From Thermoproteota archaeon (GTDB taxonomy: Archaea; Thermoproteota; Nitrososphaeria_A; Caldarchaeales; Calditenuaceae), in contig JAUQPU010000001.1 in NCBI GenBank assembly GCA_030550235.1, forward strand, positions 159,458 through 223,457: a stretch of 64,000 nucleotides of DNA, in the 5' to 3' direction. The notes beneath the pieces are model-generated. The model was given only the letters and a program-made list of their open reading frames with translations, did no database searches and was not told where the DNA came from. Position numbers and translations under genes: made by a program. The first letter of the stretch is position 1, and each line of letters opens with the position of its first letter. Shown here piece by piece: positions 1 through 7,251 of the stretch.

Positions 1-477
1 CTTAAAACTCCAAGAATCGATTATGGGCCTACCCACGTCGCTCCAGACTATGTCTCCCGGCTTTTCATAGTCTATTATCAAGACTCCACCCTCCTTTAGG
101 AGGCGTGAGACATTCGAGAAGAACCTATCCACATCTCTCAAGGCTACGGGTATTGACCAATTCAGACAGAGAGCGCCGTCGAACCTTGAAGCCGGTCTGT
201 AGCTGTAGTAGTCGGCTGTGATGAATCTTGCGTTCTTCAATCCTTGAGCCCGCCTCTTCGCTATCCTGATCATTGCAGGCGAGATGTCTATGCCCAGCCC
301 GTTGTATCCTCGTCTAGCTAGCTCCCGTACATGGAGGCCTGTTCCGCATCCCAAGTCTATTAGACTCTTGACACGGTGCCTCCTGAGGATCTTGTCTATC
401 AGTGAGATCTCAGCCTCATAGTCTCTCTCCTCTATCTTCTCGTAGAACTCCGCGAGCTCCCTGTAGAGAGGCCTCAA
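1..477 (-). CDS. SAM-dependent methyltransferase (3' end outside window)
   Basis: The reverse-strand frame runs open from a TTG at 477 to the window edge and is cut off there. About 159 residues are visible. A class I methyltransferase core is clear: motif I DLGCGTG at residues 41-47, an acidic GID end to strand 2 about 20 residues later, and the downstream LLKEGGVLIIDY strand. The substrate is not identifiable. A second in-frame TTG at 513 exists, but the TATA box at 514-521 would then touch the codon, so 477 is preferred. The gene is divergent from the spermidine-synthase-like gene and probably shares its promoter element. Confidence 0.75.
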   Translation of the reverse strand, partial: MRPLYRELAEFYEKIEERDYEAEISLIDKILRRHRVKSLIDLGCGTGLHVRELARRGYNGLGIDISPAMIRIAKRRAQGLKNARFITADYYSYRPASRFDGALCLNWSIPVALRDVDRFFSNVSRLLKEGGVLIIDYEKPGDIVWSDVGRPIIDSWSFK

Positions 478-513
478 ACTATCTTCTACCCGTGAGGGCT
501 CAACTCTACACAA

Positions 514-521
514 TTATATAA
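514..521. promoter_or_regulatory. bidirectional palindromic TATA box TTATATAA
   Basis: TTATATAA sits between two divergent genes. It is about 27-30 nt from the ATG at 548 on the plus strand, the spacing of a leaderless archaeal transcript. It is about 37 nt from the TTG at 477 on the minus strand. The palindrome could place TBP in either orientation, so one element may serve both genes. Confidence 0.5.
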
Positions 522-547
522 CCTTCTCAACACACATATACTTGAAA

Positions 548-1273
548 ATGTGCGACAAGATATGTTTCGACCCATCCGAGTATATTGTCTATCAGCCCTA
601 CCCCGGCCTCCACGTAGTCTATCATGCTAAGAGGGTGATTTTCTCAAGTCAGTCGAAGTATCAGCGGATAGACATTATAGAGAATGAGGCTTATGGGGTT
701 ATGCTTCTTCTGAATGGAAATCTTCAACACACGGAGTTTGACTCTCACATCTTTAACAGGGCGCTGGTTGGCCCGGTGGTAAGGAGGAGGCTGAGAAATA
801 TTCTAGTCCTCGGAGGGGGTAGTGGCCAGACTGTTAAAGCTCTTCTAGGTGGCAAGAGTGTGGAGAGGATAACTGTCGTGGAGATTGACTCGATGGTTGT
901 TGAGGCATGTCGCAGGCATATCCCCGGCGTGGATGAGGCTTTTAACGATGCGAGGGTTAGGCTGGTTATAGACGACGCCTCCAGATTCATCAGGAGAGAT
1001 GGGGGCGTGTATGACTGCCTGATACTCGATCTTACAGAGGACTGGCTTGGAGAGAATATGGAGTTAACGGAGCTTTACCGGTTTGTCGCTGAAAAATGTG
1101 GTGGCCTATGCTCATGCTATATAGGCCCAGCCTCTCCCCAGACAGGAGGGCCTGAAAGGAGGAGGCAGCATGTAAAGACCGCTAAAAGTTTTCTAAGAAG
1201 AGTCCTGGTACGGAAGGTCTTCATACCCACATTCGGGAGTGAACAGCTATTTCTATATGGAGGTGGACTATAA
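548..1273 (+). CDS. spermidine-synthase-like aminopropyltransferase family protein
   Basis: This is a spermidine/spermine synthase-fold protein of about 241 residues. The family transfers an aminopropyl group from decarboxylated SAM to a diamine. Numbering from the TTG at 542, it shows the YQRIDI segment (40-45), a glycine-rich cofactor loop GGGSGQT (91-97; usual form GGGDGG), VEID (113-116) and ILDLTEDW (161-168) where the catalytic Asp loop is expected. It is shorter than typical synthases (about 280-300) and the DE..YHE polyamine motif is replaced, so the substrate is uncertain. ATG 548 is chosen for spacing to the TATA box; TTG 542 is possible. An agmatine-to-putrescine operon lies at 11.4-13.3 kb, which makes a polyamine role plausible. 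Confidence 0.65.
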   Translation: MCDKICFDPSEYIVYQPYPGLHVVYHAKRVIFSSQSKYQRIDIIENEAYGVMLLLNGNLQHTEFDSHIFNRALVGPVVRRRLRNILVLGGGSGQTVKALLGGKSVERITVVEIDSMVVEACRRHIPGVDEAFNDARVRLVIDDASRFIRRDGGVYDCLILDLTEDWLGENMELTELYRFVAEKCGGLCSCYIGPASPQTGGPERRRQHVKTAKSFLRRVLVRKVFIPTFGSEQLFLYGGGL

Positions 1274-1276
1274 CTC

Positions 1277-1915
1277 TCACTTTCTGTTAAGTAGGGGGCT
1301 CCTCCTCACATGTCTCCCAAAGCCACCCTTAAACCGCTCCTCGCTCCAGACGTTCCCCCTCTCATGATATCCATAAACCTCCCAAAACCCGTCCTCGTAC
1401 CTATCGGCGAACTCTATCTCGCAGAGGTGTTTTGCGGATTTCCAGCCGTAGAGGTGGGGGATAAAGACCCTACAGGGGTAGCCATTCTCCAACTTTATCG
1501 GTTCACCATTCATCTTAAGGGCTACTATTGCCTGCTCTGAGAGGGCATCCTCAATAGGGACAGGGGCCATGTATCCGTCTAGGCAGCGGAAGAAGACCCA
1601 TGTAGCCTCGCCCCTCACCCCCGCTTTCTCCGCAAACCACTTAACGGGTATACCCTCCCAATGCACATCTTTTACAGACCACTTGGTGACGCAGTGAAAA
1701 TCAGACCTATAGCTTATCTTAGGTAGACTTTTTATGAGGCTCTCGTAGGAGAACTCCAGCTCCCTCTCTACACAGCCTGTAACTCTCAGCCTGTAATTCT
1801 GGATATCAACTTCAGGCAAACCCAGTGCAGCATAGACTATGAAGTCTCTTACATATCTCTGGCCGGGCGGAAGCTCGGGTCCCAAATCCACTCGATATCT
1901 TAAAGCCCCACTCAA
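1277..1915 (-). CDS. molybdopterin-dependent oxidoreductase, sulfite oxidase (SUOX) fold
   Basis: A 212-residue protein matching the oxidoreductase molybdopterin-binding domain (sulfite oxidase/MsrP type). The likely molybdenum-ligating cysteine is C75 in SDFHCVTKWS. The second half has PHLYGWKSAKHLCEIEF and YGYHERGNVWSEERF, which are the usual cofactor-pocket and C-terminal segments of small archaeal members. I see no signal peptide, Tat motif or dimerisation domain, so it appears cytoplasmic. Its stop lies 3 nt from the convergent spermidine-synthase-like gene. No haem or membrane partner is adjacent, so the electron acceptor and substrate are unknown. Confidence 0.8.
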   Translation of the reverse strand: MSGALRYRVDLGPELPPGQRYVRDFIVYAALGLPEVDIQNYRLRVTGCVERELEFSYESLIKSLPKISYRSDFHCVTKWSVKDVHWEGIPVKWFAEKAGVRGEATWVFFRCLDGYMAPVPIEDALSEQAIVALKMNGEPIKLENGYPCRVFIPHLYGWKSAKHLCEIEFADRYEDGFWEVYGYHERGNVWSEERFKGGFGRHVRRSPLLNRK

Positions 1916-1984
1916 TTAACCATATCCCTGCTACTCGCAGGTAAAAAGAGGGCGTGGCGCCAAAACCTATTTGTTGAGACAGGG

Positions 1985-2356
1985 GTGAAAGTATTCGGAG
2001 CGATGAGCAGGTATCTAGAGGCGCTCCCAGAGATTGTCAGGGTGAAGGTTGCATATGCCCCTGACCTGGTGCCTAAGCTCGAGTTAACGTGGGAGGAGGC
2101 GAGGAGTTGCGGGTTGGTGGAGGCTGTTGAGGAGGCTGTCAAGACAGGCAGAGAGAAGATAGAGTCCTTGAAGAGGTTTGGTAGACGGTACCTGAACGCT
2201 GTGCCCGACCCCGTTATAGCTCAGATGCCTAGGCACAAGGTCGCCTTCCTAGTTGATCTACTTGAGTCTAGAGGGGTAAACATCTTCCAAGACTCTGTAA
2301 TTCTCAGGGTAGGAGACAGCGTCTTAACGCTCTCTATAGAGTATGAGTGTGGCTGA
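1985..2356 (+). CDS. hypothetical protein
   Basis: An open frame of 123 codons from GTG 1985; an ATG at 2003 would give 117 residues. The protein is mixed alpha/beta, charged, with an acidic helical centre (VEAVEEAVKTGREKIESLKRF) and no membrane segment or metal motif. I do not recognise a family. It is kept as real because codon use resembles its neighbours, there is no larger competing frame and the 1916-1984 gap has room for a promoter. It is divergent from the SUOX-fold gene. Confidence 0.5.
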   Translation: MKVFGAMSRYLEALPEIVRVKVAYAPDLVPKLELTWEEARSCGLVEAVEEAVKTGREKIESLKRFGRRYLNAVPDPVIAQMPRHKVAFLVDLLESRGVNIFQDSVILRVGDSVLTLSIEYECG

Positions 2357-2525
2357 CTCTCCCCATTCCCAGGCCCTCGCTAGAACTTGTGTATTCATCG
2401 GGTAGAGATGAGCTGAACATTCTGCGCTAACCCTTTCATGGCTGTAGGCTATCTTAGGGATTTTGGCTCACCGGAGTATCAGCCGGACTGTAATTCTTTA
2501 ATCCTCGTTAAATAGTCCTAGATGC

Positions 2526-3500
2526 GTGAAGGGCCTCATCCTCGCCGCAGATGTAGGTGCGACCAATATGAGAGCGGGCCTGTTCAACCGAGAAGGTAGA
2601 CTCCTACGATTTAAGAGTGGTAGGACGCCTCAGGCCGATACTTCCAAGTCGGTTCCCAGGGCTCTCCTGGAGCTTGCCAAGGAGGTTGCCGGCCAAGATT
2701 GGTCTAAGATCAGTAGCTGCGGTGTAGCCTCTATCGGGCCACTCGACTCTCAGAGGGGTGTAATTTTGAAGGCGCCGAATATCGCTGAAAAGGGGCGGGA
2801 GATCCCACTCTTGTCTTATCTTAAGGAGGAGCTGAGGGTGGACTATTATTTCCTGAACGACTGTAATGCCGCGGCGTATGGTGAGTGGTGGTCTAGGAAG
2901 GCTGAGGGCGTCAGGAATTTAATATACATCACGATTAGCAGCGGCATCGGAGGAGGCGTCGTTGACAACTCGCACCTCATACTAGGTAAGAAGGGGAATG
3001 GGGCGGAGATTGGACACATAGTCATAGACTCTACCGGCTACATGGACTGTGGATGTGGTGGGCTGGGTCACTGGGAGGCCTACTGCTCAGGAGCCAATAT
3101 CCCGCGACTGGCCGGGAGACTACTCCGAGATGGCCGAATAAGGAGGGGAACGTCTCTCGAGGAGAGGTATGCTGAGGGGAGGCTTGACGCCAAGAGTTGC
3201 TTTGAGCTATACTATGCTGGAGATCCAGCGGCTATAGAGTTTTTTGAGCTTCTGAAAGACTACTACGCCGCCGGTTTCGCTGGAGTAGTTAATGCCTTTG
3301 ACACGGAGGTTCTAGTCGTCGGAGGGGCCACCTTTTTCGGGAACGAAGCATTCTTCAACAACGAGGTATTTCCCCGGATAGACAAATACCTGCTCCTTGA
3401 CAAGCCCAGAATTGCTAAGCCGGCCCACGAAGAGTTAGCCCCGCTCTACGGTGCAGCCCTCTGCGCGCTCGACGAGATAGAGGGAGCGAGGGTTCAATAA
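2526..3500 (+). CDS. ROK family sugar kinase (glucokinase-like)
   Basis: A 324-residue ATP-dependent sugar kinase of the ROK family, full length. The N-terminal phosphate loop is DVGATN (9-14) and the catalytic Asp is D112 in FLNDCNAAAYGE. The ROK signature is complete: GAEIGH (159-164) followed by the zinc-binding CGCGGLGHWEAYCSG (175-189). Hexose, probably glucose, is the expected substrate, with N-acetylmannosamine-type sugars an alternative. A KDG aldolase/kinase pair 6 kb away suggests a sugar-degrading cell. Start GTG 2526 is the first start that keeps the phosphate loop. Upstream there is an AT-rich TTAAATA element at about 2508. Confidence 0.85.
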   Translation: MKGLILAADVGATNMRAGLFNREGRLLRFKSGRTPQADTSKSVPRALLELAKEVAGQDWSKISSCGVASIGPLDSQRGVILKAPNIAEKGREIPLLSYLKEELRVDYYFLNDCNAAAYGEWWSRKAEGVRNLIYITISSGIGGGVVDNSHLILGKKGNGAEIGHIVIDSTGYMDCGCGGLGHWEAYCSGANIPRLAGRLLRDGRIRRGTSLEERYAEGRLDAKSCFELYYAGDPAAIEFFELLKDYYAAGFAGVVNAFDTEVLVVGGATFFGNEAFFNNEVFPRIDKYLLLDKPRIAKPAHEELAPLYGAALCALDEIEGARVQ

Positions 3501-3521
3501 ACCTAGCATGGAGACGGTGCT

Positions 3522-3527
3522 GGGTGG
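3522..3527 (+). promoter_or_regulatory. Shine-Dalgarno GGGTGG for CTG-started nep1
   Basis: GGGTGG ends exactly 6 nt before CTG 3534 and matches the GGTGA/GGTGG part of the archaeal SD consensus. The same motif stands 6 nt before the TTG of sdhA and 7 nt before the proposed CTG of nadM. It decides the nep1 start. Confidence 0.6.
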
Positions 3528-3533
3528 AAGAGC

Positions 3534-4244
3534 CTGACCCAACAGCGATACCTTATTCTCCTAGCAGATGCGGCTGTCGAGCTTATCCCGAGGGAGATCT
3601 GGAGCCACAACGCTGTGGTATCCTACTGTAGGAGGAGGGGGAAGAGTCCTGAGAGAACCCTCCTAGACTCGTCCTATCATTACACGGCCATGAGGGGGCT
3701 CCCAAACAGTGAGAGGAGAGGTAGACCGGACATCCTCCACTTCACAATCCTCGAGGTCCTGGGCTCGCCACTCAACAAGGCGGGGAAACTGGCCACATTC
3801 ATACATACCCAGGCCGGAGTCGTCATTGAGGTCAATCCCAAAGTCAGGCTCCCTCGAAACTATGACAGGTTCAAGAGCCTCTTCGAGAAGCTCCTCGTTG
3901 AGAAGATAATCAAAGCTGATACAGGGGAGATTCTGCTCCGGGTTCTGGAGACAGATCTCTCCGGCTGGAGGCGTATGATGGGGGCTGGAAGCTTTGTCCT
4001 CCTTTCGGAGACCGGGGCCAAGCTGGAGAGGAGGGTGCTGGAGGAGTTTTCGCTGAGTGAGCGGCCCGTCGCCTTCATTCTCGGCTGCTTTCCCCACGGA
4101 GACTTCTCCCAAGAGGTAAGGAGGATGGCTGACATGGAGGTCAGGCTCTCAGACTATACACTCGATGCATGGGTGGCGGCCTCTAGAATTATCTGCCTCT
4201 TGGAGTCTTTCGAGCTCTCTAAAACGCATATAGATAGACACTAG
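3534..4244 (+). CDS. nep1: rRNA small-subunit pseudouridine methyltransferase Nep1, CTG start
   Basis: Nep1/Emg1 is a SPOUT methyltransferase that N1-methylates a pseudouridine in 16S rRNA and assists small-subunit assembly. Hallmarks are LLDSSYHYTAM, RRGRPDILHFTILEVL, LNKAGKLATFIHT and RLPRNYDRF, plus the GCFPHGDF knot loop near the C-terminus. The first canonical start in frame (GTG 3615) would delete the first beta strand. The frame upstream still reads RYLILLADAAVELIPREIW, which matches the N-terminus of known archaeal Nep1. Between the in-frame TAG at 3504 and 3615 there is no ATG, GTG or TTG. CTG 3534 lies 6 nt after GGGTGG and gives 236 residues, a normal length. A sequencing error in the start codon remains possible. 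Confidence 0.85.
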   Translation: MTQQRYLILLADAAVELIPREIWSHNAVVSYCRRRGKSPERTLLDSSYHYTAMRGLPNSERRGRPDILHFTILEVLGSPLNKAGKLATFIHTQAGVVIEVNPKVRLPRNYDRFKSLFEKLLVEKIIKADTGEILLRVLETDLSGWRRMMGAGSFVLLSETGAKLERRVLEEFSLSERPVAFILGCFPHGDFSQEVRRMADMEVRLSDYTLDAWVAASRIICLLESFELSKTHIDRH

Positions 4245-4318
4245 CGCGGCGTGAGCAGGGCTCTACCAACCTCTTAGTTAAGGTTGACTGATGCATGTGA
4301 TAGTCTTTAAATGCTGGC

Positions 4319-4327
4319 TTTAATATA
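4319..4327 (+). promoter_or_regulatory. TATA box for the Lsm gene
   Basis: TTTAATATA lies about 22 nt upstream of ATG 4345. With no SD between, this implies a leaderless transcript beginning at or next to the ATG. Confidence 0.5.
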
Positions 4328-4344
4328 GTCTTTTCAGACATTTT

Positions 4345-4767
4345 ATGTCCGCGCTTGCCTCGAGGAAATTTGGTGAGGAGTTCGCCTCGGTGCTCGAGAG
4401 GGTTGTGACGGTTTTGATGTCTAACGGGAGGCGTGTTACGGGCAGGGTGACGGCTTACAACCCCGCAGACTACAGCCTCTGGCTTGCCGATGCGACTACA
4501 GACGATGGGAAATCGGCTCCGAGGATGTTTATCTCCGGGCACAGCATCTCCACAATCGAGGTTGTCGAGGCGGGGCCCGACCTAAGCTCCCTCTTCGAGA
4601 GGATAAACGCCCTCTTCCCCAACATGGCCAGGTATATTCGCGAAGCCGGCGTGATAGTTGTGATGGATAGGATTAGGGTTACTAAGGATGGTGTTATTGA
4701 GGGGTCTGGGCCTGCGGCTGAGAGGATTCAGAGGATTTGGGAGGAGTGGAAGCGGGAGACAGGCTGA
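4345..4767 (+). CDS. Lsm/Sm-like RNA-binding protein with C-terminal extension
   Basis: A 140-residue protein. The first 75 residues have the Sm pattern: VTVLMSNGRRVTGRVTAYNPADYSLWLAD (Sm1; given here as a region, residues about 21-49), then an Sm2-like FISGHSISTIEVVE. Residues 80-140 form a separate C-terminal region, which recalls archaeal SmAP3-type proteins with an added domain. Lsm rings bind U-rich RNA and act in RNA processing and decay. The start is fixed by a TATA box about 22 nt upstream. The gene is convergent with the PAC2 gene, ending 8 nt from it. Confidence 0.75.
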   Translation: MSALASRKFGEEFASVLERVVTVLMSNGRRVTGRVTAYNPADYSLWLADATTDDGKSAPRMFISGHSISTIEVVEAGPDLSSLFERINALFPNMARYIREAGVIVVMDRIRVTKDGVIEGSGPAAERIQRIWEEWKRETG

Positions 4768-4775
4768 CCTGATCT

Positions 4776-5483
4776 TCACGCCTCGAGCCTGGCAATGGTT
4801 CTGCTGGAAGTTGTGATGAGCTCGTTTATCTCTATCTCTCCCATACCAAGTGAGCAGAGCTTCGAAAGGGCCTCCACCCCCCTCTGCGCGGCATAGTAAT
4901 CCGGCATGGAGTTCCCAATCTCAATCAGCATCCCCATGTTCTCGAGACCTTTCTGCCCAGCCAAAACCATCATGATGCCCGCAGCTCCCACAATCTGTCC
5001 GCCATAAACCTCCCCCTCAACAACCCCGATATACTTCTCGAGATAGGCCTTATCGGTTGAAGAGCAGTATATCCTCCTCCGGGGGGAGACGCTCTCTTTT
5101 CCGCCGAGGCCACCAAGCGTGAAGACGCGCCTAGCCCCATGCTTAGCAACTATGTCCAATATCTTCCCGCAGAGTTCATGCTGCCCATAGCTGGTCGAGG
5201 GCTGAGAGGTTCCGTACGCTATAATTGTAGGCGCAGGGTCCTCGATAGCGTAGATGTCTAGGAAATGCGGGAGGAGCTTTCCATCAGCTATGAAGCCGTA
5301 AGAGGGGAAGTGGGGGGAGTAGACTCTGCAGATCTTGGTGGGCTTAACCTTCCCTAAGATGTATGCTATGCTTATCTTTGATACGAGCCCGATGCCTGGG
5401 AGGCCCTCGATAAAAGAGGCATCCTCTAGATAGTAGCCCTCCATCCCCTTCTCATAGACCACTATCGACTCGTTAACTGTCAA
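4776..5483 (-). CDS. PAC2 family protein (proteasome-assembly-chaperone-like)
   Basis: A 235-residue PAC2/COG2047-type protein. It shows the family start FIEGLPGIGLVSKISIAYIL, the central RVFTLGGLGGKE segment and the GAAGIMMVLAGQKGLENMGMLIE helix. Archaeal PAC2 proteins resemble eukaryotic proteasome assembly chaperones and the PbaB group, and may be ATP-independent chaperones. No proteasome gene lies in the window. A second, divergent PAC2 protein is encoded at 41803-42612. The start is ATG 5483. The AT-rich stretch just upstream (TTATAAGACC on the minus strand) is a plausible promoter. Confidence 0.8.
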   Translation of the reverse strand: MTVNESIVVYEKGMEGYYLEDASFIEGLPGIGLVSKISIAYILGKVKPTKICRVYSPHFPSYGFIADGKLLPHFLDIYAIEDPAPTIIAYGTSQPSTSYGQHELCGKILDIVAKHGARRVFTLGGLGGKESVSPRRRIYCSSTDKAYLEKYIGVVEGEVYGGQIVGAAGIMMVLAGQKGLENMGMLIEIGNSMPDYYAAQRGVEALSKLCSLGMGEIEINELITTSSRTIARLEA

Positions 5484-5524
5484 TACCCGGGAGATAGTTC
5501 TAGTCTTGGTCTTATAAACTGTTC

Positions 5525-6442
5525 TCAGCCTACTAAAAGGTTAACATACCTAGCAGCCCCGTCTGGAATTAGGGTCACGACAACCGCTCCCTTATTTTCC
5601 TTAGCGACCCTCACCGCAGCGGCCACATTCGCCCCACCAGATATGCCAGCCAGAACACCAGTGTGGGATGAGAGGAGCCTTGAGAACTCGTATGCCTCAT
5701 CTGTGGAGACCTGTATGAGCTCATCGGCGAATGTCGGGTCATATATCTTCGGCTTTATCGAGCTGGGCATGTGCTTCAGCCCCTCTATCCCGTGAAAGGG
5801 TGCATCAGGCTGGACTTCAATAATCCTTACCGCCTTGTTATACTCCCGTAGACGCTTCCCTGCGCCCATCAGTGTCCCCGAAGTACCTACTCCGGCCACG
5901 AAGTGGGTGACTCTTCCCCTTGTCTGTCTGATAATCTCGGGGCCTGTTGTCTCGTAGTGGGCCCTGATGTTGGAGGGGTTGTCGTATTGGTTGGAGTAGT
6001 AGTATCCCTTCGGGTCTTCCTCGGCCAGTCTCCTCGCCTCCCTTATTGCCCCGTCTATCCCCTCGAGCGGGTCTGTAAAGACTATCTCAGCCCCCAGTAT
6101 CTTGAGCAGCCCTATCTTCTCGGGGCTAATGTTGCTGGGAAGCACTATCTTGGTCTTCAGCCCGAAGCATGCGGCCATGAGGGCCAGGCTGACAGCCATG
6201 TTTCCAGATGAGGCGTCTAGAATCGTTGTGCCTGGTGAGAGGAGCCCCTGAGCCATAGCATCTCTGACAATGTATAATGCGGGCCTGTCCTTGACTGAGC
6301 CTCCCGGGTTGAAAAACTCCAGCTTAGCCAGGACCCTCGAGCCGTTCTTTAAGCCGAGCGGCCCCGTGAGATCGATGAGCGGGGTGTTGCCCACAGCTTC
6401 GGCGACGGATCTGAAAACGCCCCTACGCAGAACAGGATACAC
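5525..6442 (-). CDS. cysK: cysteine synthase (PLP-dependent, OASS family)
   Basis: A 305-residue fold-type II PLP enzyme that makes cysteine from an activated serine and sulfide. The PLP lysine is K51 in GGSVKDRPA. The substrate loop is SSGNMA (78-83) and the phosphate cup GVGTSGTLMG (185-194). C-terminal SGGANVAAA closes the active site. Length and motifs fit O-acetylserine or O-phosphoserine sulfhydrylases; the exact donor cannot be read from sequence. GTG 6442 is used because the NTPLIDL strand follows at the normal distance. It sits alone between the PAC2 and kinase genes, all on the minus strand. Confidence 0.85.
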   Translation of the reverse strand: MYPVLRRGVFRSVAEAVGNTPLIDLTGPLGLKNGSRVLAKLEFFNPGGSVKDRPALYIVRDAMAQGLLSPGTTILDASSGNMAVSLALMAACFGLKTKIVLPSNISPEKIGLLKILGAEIVFTDPLEGIDGAIREARRLAEEDPKGYYYSNQYDNPSNIRAHYETTGPEIIRQTRGRVTHFVAGVGTSGTLMGAGKRLREYNKAVRIIEVQPDAPFHGIEGLKHMPSSIKPKIYDPTFADELIQVSTDEAYEFSRLLSSHTGVLAGISGGANVAAAVRVAKENKGAVVVTLIPDGAARYVNLLVG

Positions 6443-6516
6443 AATGAATTAGGGCACCTCTGAACCCTAATCCCCTCACCCCTATTTAGATGTTAGTTTT
6501 AGCCGCAGAACCGGCC

Positions 6517-7251
6517 TTAGAGAAGCCCTACCGTGGCGAGGAGCGCCTCGAAGTCCTCTCTCGAGTATGTTGCCTTGTAGCGCCTTAGCCTCTCCCTATC
6601 CATCTTGGCTAATCCGAGGCGTGTCCTCACATCCTCCAGCGGCTTCGAGTAGATGTAGTTCATGAGCGAGGTTAGGTTTTTAGGGTGGCTTGAAGGTGCT
6701 GCAGAGCCAAAGTCTATCACGACAGGGCCCTCCTCAGTGACGATTACATGCTTCGTTGCGTCGCTGAGCTCTCTATGGTCTATCCCGGCTTGGTCGAGCA
6801 TGTGGCACTGCCTCGCAGTCTCCAAGAGTGTCTGCTTGGCCTCATGGGGTGAGTAGCTTTCGTGGAGTAGCCACTTGGATAGGTCGATCCCCTTGACCAG
6901 GCTCATGACTAGGACTGGGCCGCTGTGCCCTAGGAGCCTCGGCCCCACACCGACTCTGTTGGCGAGACCTAGCATATACGCTTCACGCCACGTCGACTTT
7001 TCAGCATAGTCACTCCGCCTCACCTTCAAGGCAACCTTCACGCCACCCTTTACGCCGACCAATACGATGTTTCTAAACCCCTTCCCAATCAGTCTGAGAC
7101 TGCCAGTGTCTTCGAGCTCAAGAGCCTCAACCCCCAGCTCTTCAATCGACCTTAGGATCGTGGCAGCGTATTCTGGGTCTGAGGTGGGATAGGAGAGCTG
7201 CAGAAGAAGGGTGGGCATGTGTCTTAGCTCTTTAGCCTCGAGTGTCTTCAA
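6517..7251 (-). CDS. predicted serine/threonine protein kinase (COG2112)
   Basis: A 244-residue atypical kinase of the archaeal COG2112 type, related to RIO and Bud32 kinases. It has a glycine-loop-like GKGFRNIVLVG (57-67), the ATP lysine K76 in KVALKVRRSDY, a catalytic loop HRELSDATKH (159-168) and a metal-binding DFGSA (180-184). About 45 residues precede the kinase core. The start codon overlaps the stop of the upstream cca gene (ATGA, 7248-7251), so the two are cotranslated. Targets are unknown; the link to tRNA maturation is contextual only. Confidence 0.8.
   Translation of the reverse strand: MKTLEAKELRHMPTLLLQLSYPTSDPEYAATILRSIEELGVEALELEDTGSLRLIGKGFRNIVLVGVKGGVKVALKVRRSDYAEKSTWREAYMLGLANRVGVGPRLLGHSGPVLVMSLVKGIDLSKWLLHESYSPHEAKQTLLETARQCHMLDQAGIDHRELSDATKHVIVTEEGPVVIDFGSAAPSSHPKNLTSLMNYIYSKPLEDVRTRLGLAKMDRERLRRYKATYSREDFEALLATVGLL

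Noticed and set aside
3663-4112. Minus-strand ORF of 149 codons
   Set aside because: Antisense to nep1, no start context, no recognisable domain.
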